DNA of 64,000 bases from Neonectria sp. B-13 (lineage: Eukaryota > Ascomycota > Sordariomycetes > Hypocreales > Nectriaceae), in contig NOKP01000008.1 in the NCBI GenBank assembly GCA_002682825.1, positions 434,001 through 498,000 of the forward strand. Direction: 5' to 3'. Position numbers and translations under genes: made by a program. Positions within the stretch are counted from its first letter, which is position 1; every line of letters starts with the position of its first letter. The notes beneath the pieces were generated by a model. The model was not told the origin of the DNA, ran no database searches, and worked only from the letters and a program-made list of their open reading frames with translations. This document shows, in pieces, positions 44,801 through 56,791 of this stretch.

Positions 44801-45846
44801 ATGAGGCGCCTGAGGTAATCGAGCCTTCAAGCTCCGATGACTTGGTAATTTGTCCCCCAGAGACAAAACACCAGCCTGTCTTTTTCGCGGCAGCAGCAGG
44901 ACATGCTAATTGCCTCGAATATATCCTCACTAAGTCTGACCTGGTCGACCTTGAAGACTCGAGGAAGCGGACGCCATTACATCAGGCCGCTCGACTCGGC
45001 CGGTATAATTGCTTGAAGTCTCTGGCGACCCAGTTTGATGTCAATGATAAGGATGACGTCGGCTGGACCGCGATTGACTATTTGGCGCGTCGCATAAGGG
45101 AGGTCAAGGATATGGATGTTGTGAGTGACATTGTTCGGGATTTGGTATCAAAACGGGGAGAGTCTCCTGGACAGGTACCCCTCTTGGCCCTTGTGGCAAA
45201 GCTTGAGAATGAACCATTACGGGAACTACAGAGGCTTGAACGGCGGTATGGCCCAGATTTCTTGGATAATCCTGGAACCCCCACCGAAGTCGTTGACTCC
45301 GGTCTGTTCAAAAAGGCCTACGAAGGAAGCTTCATCAAGTTCTTAGTTGAACATGGCGAGGACGTCGACTTTCATGAGGCTCACGAATCGCCTGAGCTAT
45401 ACGGCTACACTCCGCTTCATCATGCGTCCCATGGTCATTTCTGGAATGTCATGTTCCTTCTCCAGGCCGGGGCTGACGTGAACACAACTGATGGGATGGG
45501 ACGCTCACCGCTGCACATTGCCTGTGGTTGGAACTCAACAGTGAGTGTCGCTATTGTTGCGGCGCTTCTTGAAGCCGGGGCATCGCCCAATCTTCCTGAT
45601 ACTGAGGGTATCACGCCTGCTTTGCTTGCCATTCTTCACCCATGGGAGGTTGGCGACGTCCTCGTGGAACTAATGCTTCCGCATGACGCAGATTTTAAAG
45701 CACCTGATGAGGATGGACAAACACTGAAAGAGAAGGCTCGGATATTAGGACACGAAAACCGAGCTGCCATTATAGACCGGTGGGCTCTCAACCTCTCAGC
45801 GACGATGCCTATGACAACGAGGACGACGACGGCTTTTCACCGCTAA
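41866..45846 (+). CDS. NLR-type receptor: fungal N-terminal domain - NACHT - ankyrin repeats
   Basis: A 1306-residue NOD-like receptor. Exons are 41866-42492 and 42553-45846; intron 42493-42552 (GTAAGA...CACTAAC...TAG). The first ~200 residues start with an acidic, Pro/Ser-rich segment, then helices resembling the NACHT-associated N-terminal domain of fungal NWD/NACHT proteins (RLWNKAYNSIKANNCELVII; PPAAMAWSGICAILP). The middle holds Walker A (ANPGCGKSV, about 408-416), Walker B (CVLDGLDDCD, about 508), ITIRGYP and FIHRTAKEFLL. The C-terminus (about 900-1290) has diverged ankyrin repeats (YTPLHHASHGHFWNVMFLLQ). Unlike the NLR at 30509, its repeats are not near-identical. The effector role of the N-terminus is unknown. 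Confidence 0.9.
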
Positions 45847-46839
45847 TCTTGGAATAGTTAGGGTTCAGACTGATTAAAGTGCAATAGAATGCATGGTTAG
45901 TTTTCATACGAACTTCCTAGGGTGAACCTTTTCAGTTCTGTAAAAGAGAGGATTGTGGCTTTTGTGTTACTATTCAAGTGTAACAGTTAGATCCAACCTA
46001 ACCGCGAGGCCGCGGTCCTCAAGCGGCACTCTTGGTCACTGACGAACTGGCTAATACAGGATGAGAAGAAAACATACTTGTTGTAAGGTCTACAGTAGCT
46101 TATTCGCTCTTCAGTAAGCGCACACCTCTTAAATCGCGACCCGCTGTCCACCTGCGCCGTGTGATGGCCGAGTTCCTGGCGAGCTTCAACTGAGGGCGTC
46201 CCGTGCGGTTCACCATCCTTCTGACTGAATCTCAGAACATCGATCCATGGCAGGGTACCTAAATGTCAAAGGTTATGGTACGCTTGAGTAGGAACACGTT
46301 AGGTGACTTAATTGAGTACAACTGGTCCTGCGGCAGATATGCTAGGATCCGGCAAAATGCACCTGGAGGTAACCGATTTGGATGTGCATAAGACTCGCGA
46401 GGGGTCAAAAGAGCCGAAAGAAATCCAGCGTCCGAAAATTACCCCGAGCGGCTAGTTTGGGGGAGTACCCGTCAGGTTGACTGCATACTCCTAATGCACC
46501 CCGGCCTGAAATTGAGGGGAAAGCTCCGCGGCTGGTGCTTGGAGGCAATCGCGGAGGCCTTTCGAGGGATCCCCAGGTTGTAGGTGGAGGAATCGCCCGT
46601 GGAACATGCCTGCACTTTCAACTCGTCCGATTTTATCACCGGACCAGACGCCATTTCCCGACATGTAACCAAAGTGGGCAGTTTCCACGAAGATTGCGAT
46701 GACAAATAACCACAGTTCAAGTACTTAAGAGGCGGACGTCAACAGCCACTTGAGCCGGTTTTCCTTACACTCACAACAGCCATCCTCATACTCATCATCA
46801 TTACCAATCTTACAGCATTCACAGTCAACGTTTCGCAAA
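45847..46839. other. Intergenic, 993 bases
   Basis: It holds the 3' end of the NLR and the GH27 promoter, with a pyrimidine-rich leader after 46760. The frame upstream of 46840 is open but lacks an ATG. No gene is seen. Confidence 0.5.
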
Positions 46840-48259
46840 ATGCTTTTGCCGTCTCTCATTAGCCTAGGGCTTTTGGCCGCAACTGTCTCGGCTGCCTCCC
46901 TGAAGGTTGTCAAGATCGGAATCACTCCCGATGGCTCCACTGGCCCTATCCGTGGTTGGAACTCTTGGGGTACCCAGGCCGGCAAGTACCTCAACGAGAG
47001 CGACTTCAACGAAGGTCATGTTAGAGGCATCTGTGACCGCCTGGCGAGTGACCTCGGGGGAAATTACAAGCTGTGCGGCCTGGACTCTGGCTGGTCCGTT
47101 GGCGACCACGGCGACAAATACGGCCGTATAATCTACGATACAAACAAGTTTGACATTCCTCGTTTTGCTAGCTACCTTCACCGTAAGGAACTGCTCATGG
47201 GCGTCTACGTTGTCCCCGGTGCATTCCTAACGGACTTTGACAAGACCATCGAGGGCACAAATACCAAGATCAGGGACATTTGCGGCGACTCCAACGGACT
47301 TGCCCGGTGCCAGCTGAAGTACAACCACCCCGATACCCAGAAGTGGATCGACTCCAACGCAAAGCTGTTTGCCAACTGGTAAGTATGACTCCAATTGTTT
47401 TGAAGTATAGCAAGTGCAGAGCCTGACATGAAGGACCAGGGGCGTCGACTACATCAAGCTTGACTTTATCACTCCCGGCTCCAACGAGAACGGCGTCGAA
47501 CTTCCTCCTGATGAGAGCCCCGAGGTCCAGATGTGGCACAGGGCCATCCAGAAGACGGGCCGCACAATCACTCTCAGCATCTCCTGGAAGCTCGACAGGA
47601 GTAAGCGCTACTTTGACATCTGGCGCGCCAACGCCGACTCGATGCGCGTAGACCAAGACATCCAGACATACTTGCACACGCCTTTCACCTCTTGGGAAAA
47701 TGTCGTTCGCACGCTGCAAAATTATCGCGAATGGATCAATGCCGCCGTCGCTAACTACGACACCATCGGCACGCACCCCAACCTCGACACTATGTACGTA
47801 CTAAACAGCGAGGACCTCAGCGGCTTGACCTACGACCAGCGCAAGTCTGTTTTCATCCACTGGATCGGTAGTTCCGCGGAGCTGAACCTCGGCGACGACC
47901 TGGAGCGCCCCGACCGGCGGAGCCTGGCGCTGCTCAACGATAAGGACGCCCTCTCCGCCGCGGGCTTCACTGCCAAATATCCCATGCAGCCGCGCAATCC
48001 GGGCTCCGGTGACAACTCATGGCTGGACCAGAACGCGTGGATCGCGGGCCCCTCCCGGTCTGGCGAGTTTATTGCCGTGCTAGCCAACTACGATACCTCG
48101 GGAAGCAAGAAAGTTGCGGCGTCGTTTGGCGACCTGGGCGTCTCGGGCAACTATAAGTGCTTTGACATCTTTAGCAAGAAGATAACCAGAACCAGGTCTA
48201 GGCTGAACGCCCAGCTGAACGGGGGGCAGAGCGTCATGTACCGGTGTACTCGCACATAA
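46840..48259 (+). CDS. Secreted GH27 glycoside hydrolase, alpha-galactosidase-like
   Basis: Removes terminal alpha-galactose or beta-L-arabinopyranose residues from plant polymers; 452 residues. Exons are 46840-47378 and 47440-48259; intron 47379-47439 is 61 nt (GTAAGT...CCTGAC...CCAG). A signal peptide is visible (MLLPSLISLGLLAATVSA). Family blocks are PIRGWNSWGTQAGKYLNESD, CGLDSGWSVGDHGDKYGRII, the nucleophile Asp in DYIKLDFITPG and the acid/base region near MRVDQDIQ. It is shorter at the C-terminus than yeast-type alpha-galactosidases and has no carbohydrate-binding module. It diverges from the best-known alpha-galactosidases (for example FIHWIGSSAELNLGDDL), so the exact specificity is open. 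Confidence 0.88.
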
Positions 48260-48788
48260 GCCAAGACTCTCTCCGCTATGTGACGAAGGTGTTGATATGA
48301 AAGGGCAGCGAAGCTCGTCGAACTGTGTGCACTGTCGTTGAAGTGAATAGCAGACATCTGGCGTTGCCGTATAAGCCGTGTGTGGGAATAAAGAGGTACT
48401 TTCGTGTTCTCAGTCTATCTCCTTCTAATTCAATGTTTATTTTGTGCGGGTCTTTGAGACTCCAGTCTGATATCTCGCTCATGTAAATACGCCAATTTCG
48501 AAAATCGACCGAGACATTGGGCATGGCCACTTTGTGGCCTCCTTGGCAAATAATCAACATTAAAGACACGCCATTTGCAACAGCCCTTCCTTCAGTTCTC
48601 AACCATCATCATAATGTGCCATTCGGAGTTGTTGATTTAATCTCAGGACAGCGTGCGAATGCACTTTCAACGTTCCCAGCGCCCATAATGTCCACTAGCC
48701 GCCTCTTAGACAACTCAATTGCAACGACCAAGATGAACTAAACTATAGAGTCGCGGGACAAGAGTACCTGGATATCCGATCTGTACTT
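48260..48788. other. Intergenic, 529 bases
   Basis: The stretch is the 3' flank of the GH27 gene and of the SDR remnant. Small frames only; nothing is supported. Confidence 0.5.
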
Positions 48789-49290
48789 TCAAACTAACCC
48801 AACAAGCTTGAGCGAGTCGTTCCAAAGCCGACCCTCACTCTCCGGATCGTAGGCGTGTTTGGCGTACCCCTTATAAAACCTGCCGCCACTCTCATCTGCA
48901 GGCTGTGCCTCAGCCCCATCGTTCAAGAGCTTCCCTCCCGTTCCGTCCCACTGCTTGCCAATCGCCGCCCAGACAGTTGTTGCAGCTCCCTGCTCGGGAC
49001 TCTTGATACGCTTCATGAGCGCCTCGTTGGATGCCACGCTCGCTATTAGCTCCGCGGGAAGATAACTTGAGATACCAGTGTCGATCTCGCCAGGGTGCAC
49101 GCTTAGACCATGAAGGCCTTGGGAGCCATATCGCCGCTCGAGCTCACTACCAAAGTAAATATTGGCCGTCTTAGACTGCCCATAGGCGACAAAGGGGTTG
49201 TATCCACCCTTCTGGAAGTTATAGTTATCCGAGTCATTGATGCCGTGGGTGCCATGTGAGGCAGAAGAGAGTGGCCAGCGACTTTAGAAG
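48789..49290 (-). pseudogene. 5'-truncated SDR (C-terminal half only)
   Basis: An uninterrupted frame encodes the second half of a short-chain dehydrogenase: SSASHG (catalytic Ser region), YGQSKTANIYFGSELERR (Tyr-x3-Lys), LSVHPGEIDTGISSYLP and a normal C-terminus at 48789. The Rossmann part (about 140 residues with the TGxxxGIG loop) is absent. Just upstream the frame meets a TAA near 49295 and the DNA loses family resemblance. It is a relic, not related closely to the intact SDR that starts 330 bp away on the other strand. Confidence 0.75.
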
Positions 49291-49618
49291 ACCGCATTGA
49301 ACCTTGAAGACAAAACAACCTACAATTTCGTCACGGACAACGCTACCCACTAGCCTAAATCATGCACTGCCACTCGGTTACAGTAGCTGGCTCGAAATTA
49401 AGAGACACTAGGTCCGTGGCATGATGGCCTGGGGCGGCCTCGACGGAGTTTACGAGACAGCGCCAGAGTCGTGCATGCCCCGCTACGAAACTGCAGTTAT
49501 ACTTTCGTGCTTGGAGTCTGGGTTAAAGGACGAGGTGATACGCATGCTCTTCCTGTCGGTTCCTCACTACATTCGCACATCAGCTCTCTGTTACAGTTCA
49601 TCCATCAATACCGCAAAC

Positions 49619-50539
49619 ATGCCATCATTCAACCCCCACAAAGACATTCCCGACCTGTCGGGCAAGGTTATCCTCGTGACCGGAGGAAACGTTGGCCTGG
49701 GCAAGCAGACCATCCTGCAGCTCAGCAAGCATAACCCAGCGCATATCTTCCTTGCCGCTCGAACAAAGTCCAAGGCCCTAGCCGCAATCGGGGATATACG
49801 CAAGGCCGTGCCAGGCGCTGCACCCATCACGTACCTCAACCTCGACCTCACTTCCTTTGATAGCGTTAAGAAGGCTGTCAGGGACTTTAACGCCCCGTCA
49901 CAGCAGCTCCACATCCTCATCAACAACGCCGCCATCATGGCCACTCCGGCCGGCACCACCAAGGAGGGCTATGAGATCCAGTTCGGCACCAACCACGTCG
50001 GCCACGCGCTCCTCACGAAGCTCCTACTTCCTACCCTCAAGAGGACGGCTGCGGCCACCATCCCGCCCCAGGACGTCCGCATCATCAATATCCCCTCCTC
50101 CGAGGAGACCAGATCACCCGCCACCAACACCTACGAGTTCGACAAGCTCAAGACAGACATGGCCTCCACATCGACACTCATCCGCTATAGCATCTCAAAG
50201 GTCGCCAATATCCACCACGCCCGCGCGCTCTCCCGCCGCCACCCGGATATCCGCTCTATCTCGATGCACCCAGGCGTCGTCAACACCAACCTCAAAAACG
50301 GCACGGGTGCTAGTTGGCCCCTGATGAAACCTCTCCTACCCCTGATCGATTTGTTGTCTACCAACGTGTGGAGCGGCACTAAGAATCAGTTGTGGGCCAC
50401 TGTCAGCCCCGACGCCAAGTCGGGCGAGTTCTACTTTCCCGTCGGTGTTACCGGCAAAGGGTCCAAGCAGTCGCGCGACAAGGCTCTTGAGGGCGCGCTC
50501 TGGGACTGGACCGAGAATGAGCTTAAGGGACATGCGTGA
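49619..50539 (+). CDS. Short-chain dehydrogenase/reductase (SDR)
   Basis: NAD(P)-dependent oxidoreductase of 306 residues, intronless. Cofactor loop VTGGNVGLGKQT, then NNAA in place of the usual NNAG, NHVGHALLTKLLLP, RIINIPSSEE (catalytic Ser region, with Pro before it) and the active-site YSISKVAN. HPGVVNTNL follows the helix after the active site. The ATG at 49619 was chosen because the frame upstream to 49421 has no family content. Substrate unknown. GC-rich codon use contrasts with the AT-rich DNA that follows. Confidence 0.87.
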   Translation: MPSFNPHKDIPDLSGKVILVTGGNVGLGKQTILQLSKHNPAHIFLAARTKSKALAAIGDIRKAVPGAAPITYLNLDLTSFDSVKKAVRDFNAPSQQLHILINNAAIMATPAGTTKEGYEIQFGTNHVGHALLTKLLLPTLKRTAAATIPPQDVRIINIPSSEETRSPATNTYEFDKLKTDMASTSTLIRYSISKVANIHHARALSRRHPDIRSISMHPGVVNTNLKNGTGASWPLMKPLLPLIDLLSTNVWSGTKNQLWATVSPDAKSGEFYFPVGVTGKGSKQSRDKALEGALWDWTENELKGHA

Positions 50540-50688
50540 GTAGGTATAATAGAGCTCTATATACTTTAATTGAGAATCTGAGTAGGGTTAGAGTTAAGAG
50601 TTGATAGTATAAGTCTTAGGAATATTGTTTTATTAGGTCTTAGATGTTAGGGCATTTCAATGAATTGAGTCAACTTATTGTTGTAATA

Positions 50689-50703
50689 TAACTAGTGTCT
50701 GAC
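50689..50703 (+). repeat. Direct repeat copy 1 (15 bp)
   Basis: TAACTAGTGTCTGAC is repeated without change at 51271-51285, 582 bases away. TTGAGTC lies 24 bases before this copy, and its inverse GACTCAA lies just after the second copy. Confidence 0.75.
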
Positions 50704-51270
50704 CAGCCAAATATGGCCAGATGCACCATTTGAATCGTGCTAATGGCAGTACGGCTGGACTTAAAGCCGCTGAGGCAGTAAAGTCCAGCCCGATAAAACT
50801 GCTGCTTATATTTAGCAGGCTTTATCTCTCTATCTAGAGAATAGCGGTATCCTGTTTCGTATGCCTCGCGGCTCTGTCTCTTACCTTCTGGATGCAAGGC
50901 ATAGCGGACGATTCGAAAAGTAGTATGCATTACGGTTGTGTTGTGTGTGTTGTGGTGTATTGAGAAAGAGGGAAGAAGGCTGGCCTGACTTGTCAGCTTG
51001 ACGAGGGACGGTCATTTATATGTGCTGTAGTTCAGGATAAGCTTTTCATGAATTGGAAATCAAGGTCAGAGAGAGGGACCTAGATGGGTTGTAAAAATAG
51101 GCTTAAGGTATAACATTAATGTGAACTATACTACTGGGAAAGCTTACTGTATTTAAGTTATTAGGATTGATAGTATTAGGCATAGTATCTTATTGTATTA
51201 ACTACTGTATATTATCTACTGTATTGTTATAATCTATTGGATGATATTAAACGAGGCTAAAACTTATAAA

Positions 51271-51285
51271 TAACTAGTGTCTGAC
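51271..51285 (+). repeat. Direct repeat copy 2 (15 bp)
   Basis: Identical to 50689-50703 and in the same orientation; followed by AAATGGACTCAACC. The pair may mark the ends or nested insertion of a small non-coding mobile element in AT-rich DNA. Confidence 0.75.
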
Positions 51286-53416
51286 AAATGGACTCAACCT
51301 TAATATAGTTGAACGTTATACTTCTCGAAAGCAGTTTGAGCTTATATGCCTATTATTGCTAAACTAGTTACTTCCCATACTAATTACCATCTCTTAAGAA
51401 AGTGTTAATAATCTCTACAAAGATCATTCCCCAAAAATCTACTTTGTTTACGCTTTAGTCTCGCCTTCTCGCTGCATTGTCAACAGACGTCCTGTCCAAC
51501 CTCCGCGGGCTCGTAAATGATCACTATCATGCACCTAATGACAGAGTTACCAATTGCTCAGGTCGTATTTCCCTTTAAGTTCTCATTGTAATGAAGTATT
51601 GTTACCAGTCTTCTCAAGCTCCAGGGATACAATTTTATTGAACTGACTATTGACTTTATTTCAGATACTTCCTAGATGATAGTAACTGTTTTGAAGGAAC
51701 CCTCTGGGATTGGGACAGGGAAACCAGGCGATACAACAAAGAGGCTTAACTTTTTGTACATTACTGGATATCGAGAAGACCTCCCGAGAACTAGAAGTGG
51801 TCTAATTATCTGCCTGGGGAAAATCGTATGTACGGCAGCCAATGTACAGCAGGTAGCCAGGTAAGCTCTGCTCGGGATAGTCTTGCAAGGAGAGAGCTAT
51901 GTGTCTGAAGACTGCTGTCACTATCGTGGTAGGAGAAACCGCAAAGTTCACCATCGGGATTGAAGTTACCTGCAACGCCGGTTTGGCTCTTGAGTACGAC
52001 GCTGGAGCCAAAGCGTAAACTGGATCAAAGGAGTGCGGATCTTGGTCCCCCCGTCTGTAACCACGCGAAATGGATTCTTACCGTTAACAGTAGTCGAGGC
52101 ATCGATGCATAGAGCTTTTACGTCGGGTTCCTTGGTATCCTACCACTTGTCGCGGTAGTAGCAATATATCGGATCATCGACGGATGTCTATGTGAATGTG
52201 GGAGCTCGACATGATTCCGGCTGGAAGCAATCGACAGGAGTACCCCGATACCAACAGAGGCCCTGCAACACATTGCTAGCCCATAGGCCTCCCAGATACG
52301 ATGAGTCGGTCAAGCGGCTAACACGAAGCGATTTCAGATAAGGCTGGCAATCTATCCCTCTCCACTGTGGACATCCTCAAGGGACATGCTGGCGGCTTGA
52401 GTTGGAGAGGACATGGCGCTACCATCGATTCGAGCTGATCTGGTGCTTCTTACCTGAATCACAGGATCCGCCTAGGGTTTTCGTGATAGATGCTGGATTG
52501 TACTTTGATGAGAATCTCGAGGTTCAGGCCTACTAGACAAAAGGTGCTGACGAAGCGGTTTTGCATTGGCCGATTAGCAAGCTTTGAGACAGCCATAATC
52601 ACCTCGGTGCAAAATCTGCCGAGGTTTTTTTCGTGTCGCATACGCCGATAGTCGACCAGCTTGGGGTAACAGGAAGTTAATCAACTAATATATTTCAGTG
52701 TGCTAAAGTCTTGTACCAAGGTTACCTGGTAACCGGATCCTCTATATTATCCACGAAGGTAATCGGGCAACGGACTATGCTGATCCAAAAAATGCATCAT
52801 GCTTGATTTAGCACTGATAGTCCTTTTCGGAACAAGGAACCGACATAACATGTCATCCCCACACCGTCATCGACCTCGGGACACATGTGAACTGGTTTTA
52901 CCTGATTATGTGATTGAACTATCCACCATCGTACCATGAAACCAATCGGCCCAGGTACGAATACAGCCCTGTCATAACTAACGACACAAAGCTTGGCGTC
53001 TGCAAGCCCTAGCCTCAGGACAAGACCGGAGCTCAAAATGCCGTAATAACATCCCTAGTTCATACCGATGCTGAACCTTCATGCTCGAACCAACAGCATT
53101 AAATCCTGCTCACTCGATGAACTGTTCTAACAGCTCCAATGGCAGTGCCTCATACCCCTCGTACCCCGCTCACCCCCTCAACAGATCATCCCAAATGCAA
53201 CTTACCCTCGCAACGGCTAAATGGAATTGTCCACCAATATGCATTTGGCGGTGGCGGCCCGGACGGGATCTCTTCCGAATTAGTTTTCAGTGGACACTGA
53301 TCGCAGGGGTTGCTTCGAGAGATATAAGATCATCGTGGGCTAAGCTGGGCGGGTATGTCACTTATCGCGACACTGCAGTTGACGGTCTTACTAGCTAATT
53401 TGTACATGCAATCGCA

Positions 53417-56400
53417 ATGAAGCTATCAACCGCAATTCTTGCGGCGTTGACGGCTGTCAATTGCCATGGCCGGAGCATCGTGGGTCGTGGCGGGCGACCG
53501 TTCGATATTCTCCAAAACCCCGAAAAGAGAGAACTTCTCCAAGATCTTGTCACTTGGGATGAACATTCCCTTTTCATCAAGGGCGAGCGGGCAACCATAT
53601 TCTCAGCCGAAATCCATCCATTTCGACTCCCAGTTCCATCCTTATACTTGGACCTGTTCCAAAAAGTTAAGGCCATGGGTTTCAACATGGTCTCTTTTTA
53701 CATCGACTGGGCTCTTTTGGAAGGGAAGCCCGGTGACTTTCGGTCTGACGGCATTTTTGACATAGAACCCTTCATTGAAGCTGCACAGGCGGCTGGTATC
53801 TATCTCCTACCTCGACCTGGACCGTACATCAACGCAGAGGTTTCTGGAGGTGGTTTCCCTGGTTGGCTGCAGAGAGTCAAAGGAACCCTCAGAACCAGCG
53901 ACTCGGACTATTTGAGTGCTACTGATAAGTAAGTCACGGATATTGGCACAGAAGGAACCTCGGCTGATGATTACAGTTACATGAATCACATATGCTCCAT
54001 AATTGCCAAGGCCCAAATCACCAACGGCGGACCTGTCGTGCTATTCCAGCCCGAGAATGAGTACAGTGCAGCAGTCGGGGTCACGTTTCCCGATCAACCC
54101 TATCTTAAATACGTCAACGACCAAGCGAGGAATGCCGGCATTGTTGTGCCACTGATTAACAATGATGCCTGGCAAGGCAGTACTGGTGCCCCAGGAACGG
54201 GAATTGGCGCTGTGGACATCTACGTGAGTTTTCAAACCATCAAGCGAGCATATTTGCTGACTTAAAAAGGGCCATGATGGATATCCCGTTGGATTTGATT
54301 GCGTAAGTTGCCCATTCTCCCTTCTCGGGATGAACTTGCTGACAAAATAGGCCAACCCCCAAGTTTGGCCGAAGACTGGCTTGCCAACAACCTGGCACAG
54401 CGAGCATATGGCAATAAGCCCAAACACACCGTACTCCATCATTGAGGTAATTCTTATCGCATACAATTGAGAACTGGCAGACACTAATGCGATGAACAGT
54501 TCCAAGGAGGCGCTTTTGATCCTCCAGGAGGTTGGGGTTTCGAACAGTGTGCCGTCCTAACAAATCACGAATTTGCCCGCGTTTTCTACAAAAATAACCT
54601 GGCAGCGGGTGTGACTATCTTTAACATATATATGGTAATTCAAGCCCCCCAGATAAGATTGAAAGGTATCGCTAACTGTGCAGACCTTTGGAGGAACTAA
54701 TTGGGGAAATCTTGGTCACTGCGACGGCTACACGTCGTATGACTACGGCTCTGTGAGTTTGAATCACTCAAGTGGTAATCAGGATATACTGACAACCCAA
54801 GGCCATCAAAGAAGACCGATCAATTACTCGAGAGAAGTACTCTGAAATCAAGCTCCAAGGCCAGTTCTTGAGAGTTTCTCCAGCATACGCCGTATCTACG
54901 CCCGGAAACCTGTCAACCACAAAGTACACCAACAACGAAGATATCGCGATCACACCTTTAACCACCAAAGAAGACGATGCATTCTTCGTTGTGCGACATG
55001 CAGATCATACAAGCACTGAGTCAACGTCCTACAAGCTGAAGCTCCCAACCTCGACTGGGACTCTGACAATTCCCCAGCTTGGAGGAACGCTCTCTTTGCA
55101 TGGCAGAGATTCGAAGATCCATCTTGCCGACTATGCAGTTGGAGATTACACTCTTCTCTATTCGACTGCTGAAGTGTTTACATGGAAGAAGTATTCCGAC
55201 AAAACTGTTCTTATGCTTTATGGTGGCCCTGATGAACTCCATGAGGTCGCAGTCAAGAAGGCATCCAAGTTCAAGGTCATTGAAGGTGATGGTGTGAAGT
55301 CTAACATCAAGAAGAACGTTGGTGTATTCCAGTGGAAAACATCTTCAACTCGACGGGTTGTCCAGACTGATTCGCTTGTTATTTACTTGCTTGGTAAGTC
55401 TACCTCTGACCAAGATGCATCGTGTTGAGTGCTGACAATGGCCAGATCGCAACTCCGCCTATAAATACTGGGTACCCGACCTGCCCGGAGATGGCGATCA
55501 TCCAGCTTTTGGAACCTCGATTATGAACCCAGACTCAGTTATCATCAGTGGCGCATACCTCGTTCGGTCCATCTCGGTCAAGGGATCGACACTGTCGGTA
55601 CAGGCGGACTTTAACACCTCGACGGTGTTGGAGATTACTGGCGCCCCGAAGAAGACTTCTCGCCTTTCGATCAACGGCAAGGAGGTCAAGTACCAAAAGT
55701 CAAAACTTGGCAACTGGATAGTTAAGCCGGATGTCACGCTTCCAACCGTCGACGTTCCGGACCTTTCGTCACTCGAGTGGCATTATGTGGACTCGCTGCC
55801 CGAGATCAAGGGAAAATACGACGACTCTAAATGGACCGTGGCGGATCATACCAGCACCAACAACACCCGCGTACCCCTTCAAAACTCCGTATCTCTGTAC
55901 GCCTCAGACTACGGTTTCCATGCTGGTGCCCTCATATACCGTGGACATTTCACGGCCGACGGTAGCGAGTCACAGCTCAAACTGTGGACTCAAGGGGGCC
56001 GCGCTTATGCTAGTTCTGTCTGGCTCGACGGCAAGTTTCTCGGTTCTTTCAAGGGCTACGATGCCACGGGAAATTACAACTCGACATACACGCTGCCGAA
56101 GCTCGTTAAGGGCAAGCGTTACGTGCTGACCATTATTGTCGACAACACGGGGCTGAACGGCAACTGGACCCCGGGATTTGACGAGCAAAAGAGCCCGCGT
56201 GGCATTCTTGATTGGGTCATCGTGTCATCTTCAGGGAGCAAAACGAAAATCACGAAGTGGAAGTTCACCGGAAACCTCGGTGGGGAAGATTACGTTGACA
56301 AGTTCCGTGGACCTCTCAACGAAGGAGGGTTCTTCTTCGAGCGCCAGGGATACCATCTTCCCTCACCACCGCTCAGTTCATTTTCACGTGGCTCACCCTT

Positions 56401-56791
56401 CAAGGGCATAACAAAACCAGGCGTGGCATTTTACACGACCAAACTACGGCTTAACTACCCTGCGGACAAATTTGACATCCCGCTCTCCTTCACGTTTGAG
56501 AACAGTACTAGTTCGGATACAGGTGCTTATCGTGCCCTACTCTTCGTCAATGGTTTTCAGTTTGGGCGCTACGTCAGTAACATCGGTCCTCAGACTGCGT
56601 TCCCAGTTCCAGAAGGAGTGCTTAACTACCGCGGAGACAACTGGATCGGAGTTGCGCTGTGGGCACTAGAAGAGAAGGGTGCCAAGCTCCCTGGGTTTGA
56701 GCTTACGGCGGGTGCGCCAGTACAGACTGGCCGGCAAGCCGTGGAGGTCATCCAGGGGCCTAAGTACAGCCGGCGCAAGGGAGCGTACTAG
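53417..56791 (+). CDS. Secreted beta-galactosidase, GH35
   Basis: Releases terminal beta-galactose; 1009 residues in eight exons. Exons are 53417-53928, 53977-54223, 54270-54302 (33 nt), 54351-54446, 54500-54634, 54684-54752, 54802-55393 and 55446-56791. The seven introns are 46-53 nt and all keep frame. Signal peptide [16 protein letters not shown]. Catalytic acid/base Glu is in [11 protein letters not shown]; the nucleophile Glu is the last codon before intron 4, followed by [28 protein letters not shown] is another family mark. The C-terminal jelly-roll domains ([37 protein letters not shown]) are complete, as in Aspergillus and Trichoderma-type enzymes. Together with the sugar carrier and Zn2Cys6 gene to the right it suggests a galactoside-use cluster. 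Confidence 0.94.

Larger units (their letters stand above)
50540..53416. other. Gene-poor, partly AT-rich stretch, 2.9 kb
   Basis: From about 50560 to 51430 the DNA is AT-rich with a repeated 15-mer (listed separately). From 51600 to 53060 composition is mixed and short frames on the minus strand (for example 52459-52640) look like decayed coding DNA, but no family could be named. The last part holds the GH35 promoter. Confidence 0.5.

Noticed and set aside
50670..50930. 86-codon minus-strand frame in the AT-rich stretch, considered as a transposase remnant
   Set aside because: No catalytic or DNA-binding motif of any transposase family was recognised.
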